Origin: Ceratorhiza oryzae-sativae
Taxonomy: Eukaryota; Basidiomycota; Agaricomycetes; Cantharellales; Ceratobasidiaceae
Reading direction: 5' to 3'
DNA: 64,000 bases
NCBI GenBank assembly: GCA_030998015.1
Contig: JARWMV010000237.1
Location: forward strand, 1,426,001-1,490,000
Positions 10,555-20,353 of the stretch are shown in pieces (position 1 is the stretch's first letter; every line of letters starts with the position of its first letter). Under the pieces are notes generated by a model. It worked only from the letters and a program-made list of their open reading frames with translations. It was not told the DNA's origin and did not search any database. The position numbers and the translations under genes were made by a program.

Positions 10555-12161
10555 CAGTTTGGGACAAAACCGCTTGCAGCAATCAAAGTTCTGACTTTGA
10601 ATGCTAATAACTTGAGACCCGGCGCATGCGACCACATGTATTTAGCACCATTTGATAGCCTTATATCTCAGCTACAAAATAAATATACATGAAGCATACT
10701 TGATTGCGAAACCACATACATATGAGCAAAACAATACAAGATGTGCATACAAGCAGTTTTGTCCCCAAAAATCCAGATATCTGTCCAGAGATATTTAATA
10801 TGGAATCGCCTTTCCTTTCCTTTTCAAAACCATAGCCATGCGCCTAGGCATGCTTTCTATAAGCTTTTGGCAGTAGTTTTTGCCAAATTGGTTCCAGACA
10901 TCCTGGACACGATCCCATAACTCCAGGATCCCTGCAGGTGGGGCTTTGTACTTGCCTAGGTGCCATTTAAGCTCTGCCCAAAGGTTTTCAATTGGGTTGA
11001 GGTCTGGAGAGTTGGCTGGCCACTCCATTACCTCAATTTTGTGATCATTGAACCAGTTAAGGCAAACATTTGCCTTATGGGAGCTGGTGTTGTCTTGCTG
11101 AAAAATCACCTCTCCAGGCTCCAATCCCAAGAGCTCAAGGCTTTGTGAAAGCTCATCACCTAAAATCTCCAGGTATAACTCCTTGTTCAAGGTGCGCTCC
11201 AAACAACACCCAAAGCCAGTTCCTGACCATCCCATACACCCCCAAAACATGAGTGATCCTCCACCAAAATTCGCAGTTGGAACAATCTGCCAATCTGTGA
11301 GTGTTTCCCCTTGGCAAGCCCATGTCCAGTGAATCCCATCTGACCCTAACCGATTGATTTTTGTCTCATCTGACCATAATACCTGTTTCCAGTCCTCCAT
11401 TGTCCAGTCTTTGTGTGCCTCAGCAAATGCAATCTGATCACAGATCTGCTGTGGGGTATGCCTTGGTTTTTTAGTGCCCTTGACTGGCCTTAAACCTGCC
11501 CCCTTCAGTGCGCGACAGACAGTTTTACAATGTATGGACTGTCCTGTAAGATTGCAGAGCAATTGGGTGGCCTTGCGGGTGGAGACTGAGTTATGGTTGG
11601 TTACAAGTCGAACAGCATGGTGAATTGCTGTTGGATTCAGCTTGCCAGGACACCCACCCTTTGATTTGCAGAGGTCTGGGCAATACCTAGCACATATTTT
11701 TGTAATAGATGCAGATGAAATTGTCAGTCTAGCTTGAATTTGAGAATGTTTATGCCCAGAATCAAGTAGTGAAAGCATGGAGTCAATTTGATCCTGAGTG
11801 AGTGGAGGGGGCATACCTAGATGACTGGTTTGTTATTAATCTCAAGGCTATATGCGCTATATATGCTATACATAGGCTGCCAAAAACACTGCAGATCGCA
11901 AGACTGAGTAGTTTCAAACAGGTAGGGAAAACATGCAGATTATGAAACTGGGGACAAAACTGCTTGCATGTACCTTCTGTTTTGTCTTAAGGTTATCTCT
12001 GAGACCACATGATGAAACATGTTACATATATATTAATTTTGTAGCTCAGATGTATAGCTATTGAACAGTACTAAATACATGCGGTCTTGTGTGCTAAGTC
12101 TCAAGGTATTAGTGTTCAAAGTCAGAACTTCGATTGCTGCAAGCAGTTTTGTCCCGAACTG
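10555..12161 (-). mobile_element. Tc1/mariner element, apparently complete
   Basis: This 1607-bp element begins CAGTTTGGGACAAAAC and ends with its reverse complement form GTTTTGTCCCGAACTG. It is flanked by the TA duplication typical of Tc1/mariner (10553-10554 and 12162-12163). The terminal inverted repeats extend for more than 100 bp with scattered mismatches. It is inserted in the Plavaka transposase frame. Removing it and one TA joins NPN to ITSSTLPYN in frame. It carries one intact transposase gene on the minus strand. CpG is still common inside, unlike in the host sequence on its 5' side, so the insertion is young. Confidence 0.93.
10795..11814 (-). CDS. Tc1/mariner transposase, intact DD34E
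   Basis: A 339-residue intronless protein, the usual length of fungal Tc1 transposases. The N-terminal half has two helix-turn-helix-like DNA-binding regions (about residues 1-60 and 60-125, including the GCPGKLNP linker), which would bind the terminal repeats. The catalytic domain shows VLWSDETKI (first Asp), FQQDNTSSH (second Asp) and DLNPIENLW (Glu). There are exactly 34 residues between the second Asp and the Glu, the Tc1 signature. It catalyses cut-and-paste transposition into TA. No stop or frameshift is present and both inverted repeats are in place, so the copy could be active. Activity is inferred, not shown. Confidence 0.95.
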   Translation of the reverse strand: MPPPLTQDQIDSMLSLLDSGHKHSQIQARLTISSASITKICARYCPDLCKSKGGCPGKLNPTAIHHAVRLVTNHNSVSTRKATQLLCNLTGQSIHCKTVCRALKGAGLRPVKGTKKPRHTPQQICDQIAFAEAHKDWTMEDWKQVLWSDETKINRLGSDGIHWTWACQGETLTDWQIVPTANFGGGSLMFWGCMGWSGTGFGCCLERTLNKELYLEILGDELSQSLELLGLEPGEVIFQQDNTSSHKANVCLNWFNDHKIEVMEWPANSPDLNPIENLWAELKWHLGKYKAPPAGILELWDRVQDVWNQFGKNYCQKLIESMPRRMAMVLKRKGKAIPY

Positions 12162-12163
12162 TA

Positions 12164-13867
12164 ATATAACCAGCAGCACTTTGCCCTACAATCCCCTCAA
12201 CTTGCTGAACTGAACTGTTGTGCAGATGGAACAACAACTTGAACACATGAAAAAATCTGCTTCTCCTTGTGAGTATGAAGACCTTGCTAAGAAATATGGT
12301 ATTGCTGGTCTGACTATACTTGATTGTGTCCCCTTGCTTCAACATCCATTGTCCTACCCACACAAATTCCTACACCTTTTCCTTCTCAACCACCTTCCCA
12401 ACCTTATCAAACTCTGGATTGGTGGGAACCCCTTGGTCCCTGATGATGGTTGCAAGTCTTATCAGATATCTGACACTGACTGGGCTGCTATTGGACATGA
12501 AACTGAGGCTGCTACTAAGCATATACCCAGCTTTTTTACTCGCCCACTCCCAAACATCAACACTCATTGGTGGGTCTTCTGTGGAGAATCTTGGGCTTTC
12601 TGGGTGTTATATATTGGCCCTATCGTGCTTTGTGAACAACTGGCCAAAAAATATTATGATCACTTCATGGAGTTTGTGGTGATAATCAAGTGTCTCATTC
12701 AATTCAATAATACCATTGAGCAAATCGAACAGCTTTGTGAGGAAATAGCAGGCTATGTGGAGAGATACAAAGAGTCAGTATTCTTTAATCCTGCTTTCTA
12801 ATACATTCACACTCATTGTAGGTATTACTATCAGCACAATTATGATCAACTTTGCATTTGCAAATTGACCCTCCACGCCCTCCTCCATGTTGCTGATGAC
12901 GTTCTTCAGTGTGGTCCAATGTGGGCCCTTTGGCCTTATCTCACCAAGCGATACTGCCGCGAAATCATCGCCTTCACAAGGCAATGGACTGTCCCATCAG
13001 CAACAGTTGCAAAATATGTGCTTCAAATGGCACAACTTTCAGCAGTCTCGATGCGATTTGCAGAGGTTTGCAAGGCCCTCTTGTTTGGGAAATCGGATGC
13101 ACCAGTAGATACGAGCAGCATGGAACGTGTCTATGCTGATTGTAAGTCCCTCCATATGCTATTCAACTAAAATTCACAATACAAAAGATCCCAACGCAAT
13201 CCTTCGTCGTCCCTGCCTCCCTGGGTTTCAACTCCAGCCCAACGTTCGACGCTGAGTGGCGCCTTTTTACGTACCAACACATGCATGCGTCGTACACATC
13301 GCAAGTGGATGAAGTATCTCCCCGCTCAATGCGAGCGCTCGAGAAAGCTTCGAATCAACAACGGTGGAGATTGTATTCACAGCGCGTGCACGAAACCCAC
13401 TTTCTTCTTATGGAAAGCGCAACAACTCATTCATACAGGTAAGATTATATTCAATATTTTGAATTGGCTGCTAATATTATGCAGTACGAATACGACGAGG
13501 ACAGGAATGCTCGCAACAACCGGGAGCCTGACGTGTTCAAGCAGACAGGATACGGCCGACTCGATTTTATCCTCGCTATTACCCTCCCTCCCAACCCTCT
13601 GTTTGACATCGATACCCCCAGCTACATATCCTCGCCCATATCACCGAGGCCAAGGGAGCCAAAGGGGACGCTTCGATGGAGCTGGTATCATATACGGAGC
13701 TCGGGCGATCTTTTGTGCTCGATGTTACGTCGATCAAATGTGCCGTAGGAAGAGTATAGACGAGGAGCGTGAGAAGGAATGGAGAGTGGGTGATAGTGGA
13801 TCGCAGTGACGGTTTATGTCAGACGGCGTTTCAGCAGGACGAGCGAGAATACGAGAGTGATAATTAA
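12164..13867 (+). pseudogene. Plavaka-like transposase, 3' part
   Basis: This continues the transposase after the Tc1 insertion. A TGA at about 12210 (LLN-stop-TVVQ) again fits CGA. The long frame 12220-12773 holds the conserved SFFTRPLPNINTHW and WAFWVLYIGP blocks. A 48-nt intron (12774-12821) joins ERYKE to YYYQHNYD in phase. The next exon (12822-13170) carries TLHALLHVADDV. Family-like segments then appear in shifted frames: YLPAQCERSRKLRINNGGD (about 13315), YEYDEDRNARNNREPD (about 13487), and a last block to TAA 13865-13867 with a TAG inside at about 13770. The C-terminal part therefore also has frameshifts or unresolved introns. Confidence 0.72.
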
Positions 13868-14649
13868 GTGTACTAACCATGTAAGGTACTCGCGCGAATA
13901 CATGTATGATTCGATTACATGGGTGCCCACCTAAATTATTACGTGTAGAAAAAAATTTTCATGTATGCCTTGTATTTACATGTAGCAATTTACATGGAAT
14001 GCAGGTAACCGAGACCACTTACCTTGGCATCCCATGTGAAATTACCTGGATACCTTTTCGTAGTGCATAATGCGTGCGCTTTAATGTGCCCAAAGCCAGC
14101 TTTAATTACCTCCTAGGTAAGGGCAGAGCGCAAGCTTCGGTCGGCGGGAGAAGATTCTGTGTGAGGTGCCAACTTAGACGTGGTACCCCTAACGTTAATA
14201 ATGTCATCTGACGCGATTCTTTTAAGGTTTACCGGCCATTCCCGGCTTGTGTGAATATTCGGGGCAGTGTCTGGCAGTGAACTCAGTTGGTTTGCTGATG
14301 TTTTACATCGGGTGGCGCTCTACAGACCCATATGTGCGCACCCTTTCGACGAGTCATTATTCTGACCACCATTCAGAGCGTTGTTTGAAGAGCCCTAGTT
14401 GACAGTCGTGCGTTTCAGCGCTCCCCCATTCTATAATTCTAATATATATCGCCAACCCTATTCGCTTGCCCTGGACAGAATTCTTGGTTATCAAAGTTTA
14501 CTCCTGCGAATTTCTCGAGTATCCTCGAGTATCCTCGAGGTAATACCAGCCGATTTTTGAGGCTGGAGCCCCCTGGAACTCCTGTCATTGCAGCTCATAC
14601 CGGATCTGTCACAAACCCCAAACCCGCCACCAGATCCGGTCTGTCCGCC
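13868..14649. other. Intergenic; subterminal TACATG repeats, then F-box upstream region
   Basis: The first part (13878-14000) holds six or more TACATG/CATGTA motifs. From about 14100 the sequence resembles the region upstream of the second F-box gene (about 19925 onward; shared GCAGAGCGCAAGCTTCG). At 14514-14539 there is a short tandem of CTCGAGTATC, two and a half copies. No gene was seen. Confidence 0.55.
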
Positions 14650-16617
14650 ATGCACTCGAAACTATCCGGCCTGGAAAAGCTCCCCAGGGAGTTGATTATA
14701 TACACTCTGAGACTCTGCCAATACAGAGATATCATTCATTTCTCAATGGTGGGTACTCTGTCTCGAGACTCTGACGAAGGATGCCACATTCATATGCTCA
14801 CTGTTTTACAACCAGTCATGCCGATCTTACCTACGACTAGTCACCAATACCCCAATCTTGCAGCTTCTAATTGAACTGGGGGCAAATCGGCTTCAACTCT
14901 CTGGCTGCGATCATCGACAGAATTACCCGGAGCTTTTGGAATGTCTCCAGCATTATCGAGACAGTTGAGAGCCATATTTTGAGGGCGCTGAGCGGAAGAT
15001 TAATTTTTTCTTAACCGCAGATTGGTGGGATCTGAAGTTGGTCAAGAGCCCAACAGTTCTAATTCGAACCAGTGAGGATATACCTACCATATGGGGAATC
15101 AACGGCGGAATCTTTGCCGGGGTCTATTTCACAACAGACTCTCAGCAGCGCACAGGCACTTTGAAGTCCATGGCGGTGGATGAACCAGAATCTCACTGGA
15201 GTTTTGTTCTGCAAGACGAATTCCGTCTGGTAAAGATAGACACTGCCCAAGATCTGGTGGCCTTAGTGAGAATGGACGAAGCTAGGTATATCCTCTCACT
15301 CATCTATCGATTGCCAACATGTAATAAATATCGTATAGCCCAACCACCTTGTCAATACGACTCTACACCCTTAGAACTGGGGTTACACACCCTCTTGCCA
15401 GAAAATCCATTATTTCTCTGAAGCTGCAGTTCAGTGCGGTGGCACACCCCGACTATGAAACGCTTAACACGTCGATAGCCAGCAATTTACTTCTCTTAAA
15501 TATCATGTCAAACATTCCAGGCGACTCATACACCAATGCGCAGTGTGAAGTCCTTGTCCTGAACTGGCACTCCGGGGCCTTAGTCCACCGTACCAGCTAC
15601 TCTTCAGGCTTCTGCACCTCTGTTCTGCTGAATACTGACCTGCTGGCCGTCTTTTTTGCTGACGGCCCAAGTAGCAAAGATCGTGCATCAGGTGCGCTCT
15701 CGGTCAGGCTTTTATTATTCGATCAACTCCAGGCGAAGAGTGTCACACAACCAACAGGAGTATATGATCTGTCACAGCATGTCTCGCCCAACCCTACTCT
15801 TGTATTTGAATTCCCCATATTTGACGAATACTCTGGCGTTGTTGCCAGCGGCTTTTTTGTCCGGTATAGACCAATACCAAGCCATCCCTCACCTCCTCAC
15901 CCACGATTTCTTCCCGACCCTTTGGATCGTACACTATGCCTGACTATGAAAGTATCGTTCTGCGAAATCTTCTATGATTTTGCTGTCTTTATCGATGTTC
16001 AACGGTTGCTCCGCCACCTGGCACTCAAGAACGCCAAAACTATCCCATGGCTGGAATGGGGAGAAGATGGGACGCGCTGGGTCCAACTTCCTTACGAACC
16101 AATGACTTGGAGCTTTTGTTCACAGGGCTCACGATTTGTAATGTCTGAGAAGCTCGAGGCTGGGGACCATCGTCGGCTCGCTGTGCTTGATTTTAACACC
16201 GCATCGGTTCGGAGGTTCAAAAAAAGAGCCTCGGGCTTGCACAAAATGTTTGATGCACAGCGGCAAAGGGTTATTTTCGGTGCAGGTCTGATCCGGCCAG
16301 ATCTCAGCCAGGATTCTACAGAGCAGGCAAATGAGACCAGAAAAATAAGATCGGTGGTGGTAGATCGAGATGTTCCGACAATTATTACCCATTTGAGCGA
16401 TGACCCGATCGTTTCGAGGCTTCCATATTTACTTTCTGTCCTTGATGACCCCGCTTTATCCTACGACGACTGGATTACGGACGGAAACCGGCTTTTGGGG
16501 TACCAGGTAGGTCAACGAATCTCAAATAAATCTAGACATCTAAGACGATTTTTTTTCCTGCAGGTAGACGACGAAGGACCCTATAGACTCGGCATTTATT
16601 ATATCCAAGACTTTTGA
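14650..16617 (+). CDS. F-box protein, copy 1
   Basis: Exons 14650-14748, 14816-14963, 15021-15285, 15339-16506 and 16564-16617 join to 577 residues. All phases agree with the paralogue at 20354. Residues 6-45 (LEKLPRELIIYTLRLCQYRDIIHFSMSCRSYL) form an F-box, which binds Skp1 in SCF ubiquitin ligases. The rest is the divergent C-terminal region usual for Agaricomycete F-box proteins (TLSIRLYTLRTGVTHPLA). It presumably selects a substrate, unknown here. A TGA at about 14966 falls in intron 2, so it does not break the gene. Intron 4 is 57 nt without a stop, so retention would still be in frame. The upstream ATG-less frame from 14557 is not needed. Confidence 0.82.
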
Positions 16618-17389
16618 GCACAATGCGATTGACAAGCCGTGAGGAGTGCAAGTCGGTCTGGTGGCTCTGGGTCTGACGCTCGGGTGTATGCGAACCCACC
16701 ATACCCCCCCCCCACAACACGAACACAACCTCCATTCATTAACAGATCTCGAATAACTATGAAAGGAAGGATGATGCGCATACATTTACTCTTCAGTTTG
16801 GCGCAAATACAAAAGCAGAAGCATGTTAGAACTAGCTATGACAAGTTTACACCCATTGACGAATGGAAGATAATGTAATCCACGCACTCCGTGATGCAGC
16901 GAGGCCAATGGTCTCCTCTTTGATTATCCGTATTCAACTCCAGTGATAGTGATTCGTAAAAGTATTTGGCAGTCCGGATTTCAAATGCTCGAGGAGGACG
17001 CAAACCAGGTAGACAAACCCTCTCACAAAATGTGATTCTGCGCTCGCTGCATTGCCTCTTGAAACCCCGTATTCTCTCATGATATATACTTACAAGAGTT
17101 CGAAATTGATCGCCCATTCAGATGCGGATCTCGCGGCTCTTGAATTTTTTTTTTTTGGGATCCGGTTTATTCTGTCCGCTCAGCCCGCGGCTATGTAGGA
17201 CAGTTACAACGTTCTGGGTACAAAAGGTGCATGCTACTCCGCCCTGAGCGATCTCTACACATCCCCCAGTTCTCTCGTTCGCTGTCTCTGTTGAATTTAC
17301 AATCATATCCGTTCATGTATGCGGTGTGTTTGTATCAGTTTACTCATCTCTGATATCATGCGCGTCTTTGTGAAAATTTTCTCTCCTTA
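16618..17389. other. Intergenic, no gene seen
   Basis: This holds the downstream region of the first F-box gene, with a run of C (about 16702) and a run of T (about 17144). Open frames here are short and on conflicting strands. I see no conserved domain. Confidence 0.5.
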
Positions 17390-18340
17390 GTTCTCTACCT
17401 TCGTAGTTGAGCTAAGGTATATTTTTCTTTCTCTTTTCATGTATTTCTCTTTCTCACTGTACCCCATAGTACGATTTGTATCTTAGGTACAGTATATGCA
17501 TATAGTTCTCTACCTTCGTAGTTGAGCTAAGTACGATTTGTGTCTTAGCTCCCCCGAAACCTCCCTGCGTGAGAGTCTCCGTGCTTCCTCATGTGCTGGG
17601 CAAGTCATCAGTAGGTGGAAAACCGTCTGTTCGCTCGTACCGCATTTTGGATACCTCTGGGAGTCTCCTTTTTTGAAGCGTTCTAAGTATACCGCAACCG
17701 GGAAGTGTTCGAGCCGTAGTTGTACCGGGATTGCATATTCGCGTCGACTGAGGGATCTGGCCTCTTCAAAGAACTTCATGGAGGGGTAGCTTGGGTCTAT
17801 ATACTGTAGTTTTTCTTTCCTCGTTTCGTCGCCTTCTTGTTTCCATCTTTGTAGCAGTATTTCTCGGAAGACTCTCTTGGCTGCCGTCGGGTTGGTTGTC
17901 ATCCGCTCTCGGAGGGTTTCCGGGAGTGCTTCGCGCGGGCTACTGCTTCCTCGCCCCGCTTTCCTGGCCGCCTCGTCCGCCTTCTCGTTTCCCTCTACAC
18001 CCTAATATCCCGGTATCCACCTCGCCTCGATCTGCACCTGTCCATGCTTCCTGTATACCCTGTGTAGAGTAGAGCTCAAGTTAGCGAAAATGTTTGATAA
18101 CTGTTTCGTCTTCCCCGCCATCAGCGTGTGCAGCACCGCTTGATTGTCCATGAATATTATCGCGTCCTCCATCGGCCATCGCTCTGTCTCCAGAAGGCGT
18201 AGACCCAGCTGCAAGCCCACTATCTCCGCCTCGTACACCTCGTGTTCCTCGTCCGATCCAAGATACACTTTAAGTGTTCGATCTTCCGCCCCTTCTCTAA
18301 CCAGTACTGCCGCCGCTCCAACCCCCCGGCTCTATTGAAT
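17390..18340 (-). mobile_element. 5'-truncated LINE fragment with RNase H
   Basis: The minus-strand content is the C-terminal end of a non-LTR retrotransposon: an RNase H domain followed by a Cys/His C-terminal motif. A 29-bp segment (TAGTTCTCTACCTTCGTAGT and on) occurs twice, at about 17390 and 17502, within the 3' tail. Reverse transcriptase and endonuclease are missing, as is usual after incomplete reverse transcription. It lies inside F-box unit 1 and is absent from unit 2. Target duplication and exact ends were not found. Confidence 0.65.
17510..18336 (-). pseudogene. LINE ORF2 C-terminus (RNase H), broken
   Basis: The reading frame runs from about 18336 down to the stop at 17510. RNase H features are YEAEIVGLQLGLRLL (Glu), AIIFMDNQAVLHTL (Asp) and ARWIPGY, where the family has WIPGH. 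The histidine is therefore lost, and a TAG follows directly (about 17999-18001), continuing in the same frame as GVEGNEKADEAA. Downstream, PKCGTSEQTVFHLLMTCPAH is the C-terminal zinc motif, with Tyr (RYPKC) where the first Cys is expected. Stop codon, lost His and missing 5' end make it non-functional. Confidence 0.8.
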
Positions 18341-20353
18341 CATGATTAACCGCATTACATGCGTTTTTCAATCCTCAATGTCTCTCGGTCTGCTTCCAGC
18401 AAGTGATTTGCAAATCGCTATAAACACCACTTTGAGCCTGAAATGGGTGCAGTTAGAAACAGCCTGAGCACTATGCTGTTCTAAACTGATCAACTGGCTC
18501 TTGAACAGACGGGGGGCGCTTGGGTCGGTTATTCGTCTTACGTTCAACTCCCTCCCCCCCTTCAGTACGAGAAGTGAGTGCTACTGACTATGATGTCACA
18601 CTGAAATTTCTATCATGCTAAACCGAAGCACTATACGCAGACTTGAGGCCGTTGGTGATTCTTTGGTCAAGTTGCCGGCTAGGTTAGATGTGGTTGATCC
18701 TCTCAAAAGATCGATAGACGCGATAAAGGCCCAAGCGGCGGATCCCATCGGGAAGCTGGAGTTGGGGAAGACCGGCAACATGCAGGCGCTGTGCACAAAT
18801 AAACGGGATGGTGGAATATGCCTAAGGGAGTAGATCAATGCACTCCGATGAGCGCCATACCGATAGGGCCTCTGGTGCCTAAAGGCGCGAATACAGAAGA
18901 CTTTTTGTGTCCATGCCAATCAATCTGCAACGTCCTGTTATGTGGGATAATTTAATGACTGCCGAAGCATGTGCTACAGTATCGTATGCACCAGAAGAAA
19001 GCAGATAGCCTTACGAGCCCTTTCCATTGGCCAGCTCCCTCTTAAGACATTAGGCATGCACGAATAAATTCTGAGAAGTTTGGAATGTCTATTATTTTGA
19101 TTGTGTATTCGCCCGCGCGGTGGTTCTACACTTTTGTCAAGTTCATGGCCATTGTTTTGAAGTAGGAGCTATAATACCGCAGCCTGTAGAGGCACACGGC
19201 CAAATCTTACCCGCAAGCACACAGTTAAGACGAGGTCATAGCGCCCCTGAAAAACGGCGCGTCACTCGCGCGCCAGAGTCGCACACCCGACCACGACCTT
19301 ACTTTTAGTCGCTGGGGTTCCTATTTTGTTTTTCTTCTTTTGTTTCCTGCCAAGCATCCCACCGTATGTCGATTGCCGTCCGCTTGGCTGCCCGACACGC
19401 GAGTTCGGTGCGCCAGTTTCCCCCACTCTCCCCGATCCGGTGTGAACAGTACATGTCGTACGCCGGTCCTAAGTCGTTGAACTTACTACTTCCCAATCAT
19501 CCGAATGTAGCGCTGATTACATGTAAATAACTATACACGGTTTAGAATGCACAACTCCCAGTCGTCTCGACAGGGTACACCTACCAAGCGAACAGTAATT
19601 CAACCTAGCTCTTAGTTTGACTATATTCTATTGAACAAGTGGTTGGTTTAAGACTACACCGTGATGACTTAGAGCTTGACTCAACATATTCGATATTTCT
19701 ATCTGAATCCCGAGGTGCAATCACCAACATGGTTTCGCTGACCCCCTTCGAAACGTAGGGACATAGTTCTCCCGAAAAACGTTTTGGCCCGCTGAGCTTT
19801 GACACGTACAAGTTTTCCCTTTGCTGACCACCTACTAGACGCAACAAAATAAACACTACTCCAATCCTTCAATTGATCCGTACGCGCTACCATGACACAC
19901 AGCTCGCTCGGTTGGTCCACAACGCAGGCGGCAGAGCGCAAGCTTCGCTCGCCGTGAGCAGAAACTCTTGGGTGAAAAGAAATTTCCACAGATGCGCCTT
20001 CCCCATATTTCTACTATGATCCAATGTGGGATACACAATATTTAGGGTTATCAGCTGTCGTTGACTTGCATGAATCTCCAGGGCAGTTAAATTTGTTTGT
20101 TATTGTTTATATTAGGTGGCGCTTGGGAAGCGCTGGGGGAGGCCCATCGGCGCGTCTTGATAAAGGGCCCTCAACCACCATTCAGGGCGTCATTCGAAGA
20201 GGCCTAATCGCTAATCATACAACAGAGTGCTCTTTTGTAACATAAATCTTATACGAGCCACTCATTTAGATTGGACCCTCTCTGAACTCTCTTGTTGCTC
20301 ATCCCAGATCAGTCACAGACACTGAACCTGCCACCAGATCCGGCCTGTCCATC
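18341..20353. other. Intergenic between the F-box paralogues
   Basis: A plus frame of 72 codons at 18615-18833 has a faint counterpart near 23090-23230 in the second unit. It is not clearly a gene. From about 19925 the sequence is the duplicated upstream region of the second F-box gene. I see no recognisable domain or RNA gene in the remainder. Confidence 0.5.

Larger units (their letters stand above)
8910..13867 (+). mobile_element. Plavaka-like (KDZ-type) DNA transposon, interrupted and degraded
   Basis: The coding remains of one large transposase run from about 9008 to 13867, with a 1607-bp Tc1 element inserted at 10555-12161. Conserved Agaricomycete Plavaka blocks are present: NLPPADQVQMCNI, CVIPGPNQPKDF, WAFWVLYIGPIVL, TLHALLHVADDV and the C-terminal REPDVFKQTGYGRLDF region. 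Repeats of TACATG/CATGTA cluster just beyond the stop (13878-13996), and a few lie near 8941-8960, as expected of subterminal transposase-binding repeats. Exact terminal inverted repeats and a target duplication were not found, so the ends are approximate. The 5' two-thirds lacks CpG. From about 12,870 CpG is normal. Confidence 0.75.
14100..18920. repeat. F-box duplication, unit 1
   Basis: This unit is homologous over most of its length, including upstream and downstream non-coding DNA, to about 19925-23330. Upstream anchors are GCAGAGCGCAAGCTTCG (14124 and 19930) and the ACCATTCAG segment (14370 and 20178). Downstream, the stretch at 18850-18900 matches 23250-23310 (CTAAAGG..GCGA..ACAGA). 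A LINE fragment (about 17390-18340) is present only in this unit. The borders are approximate. Confidence 0.7.

Noticed and set aside
14964..15020. Premature stop making F-box copy 1 a pseudogene
   Set aside because: The TGA lies in an intron (GTTGAG...CCGCAG) whose removal gives the same joined sequence (RDNWWDLK) as in copy 2.
16507..16563. Coding sequence rather than intron at the end of F-box copy 1
   Set aside because: It is open in frame, but it has a GTAGGT donor and a T8CCTGCAG acceptor. Copy 2 has an unmistakable intron at the same place.
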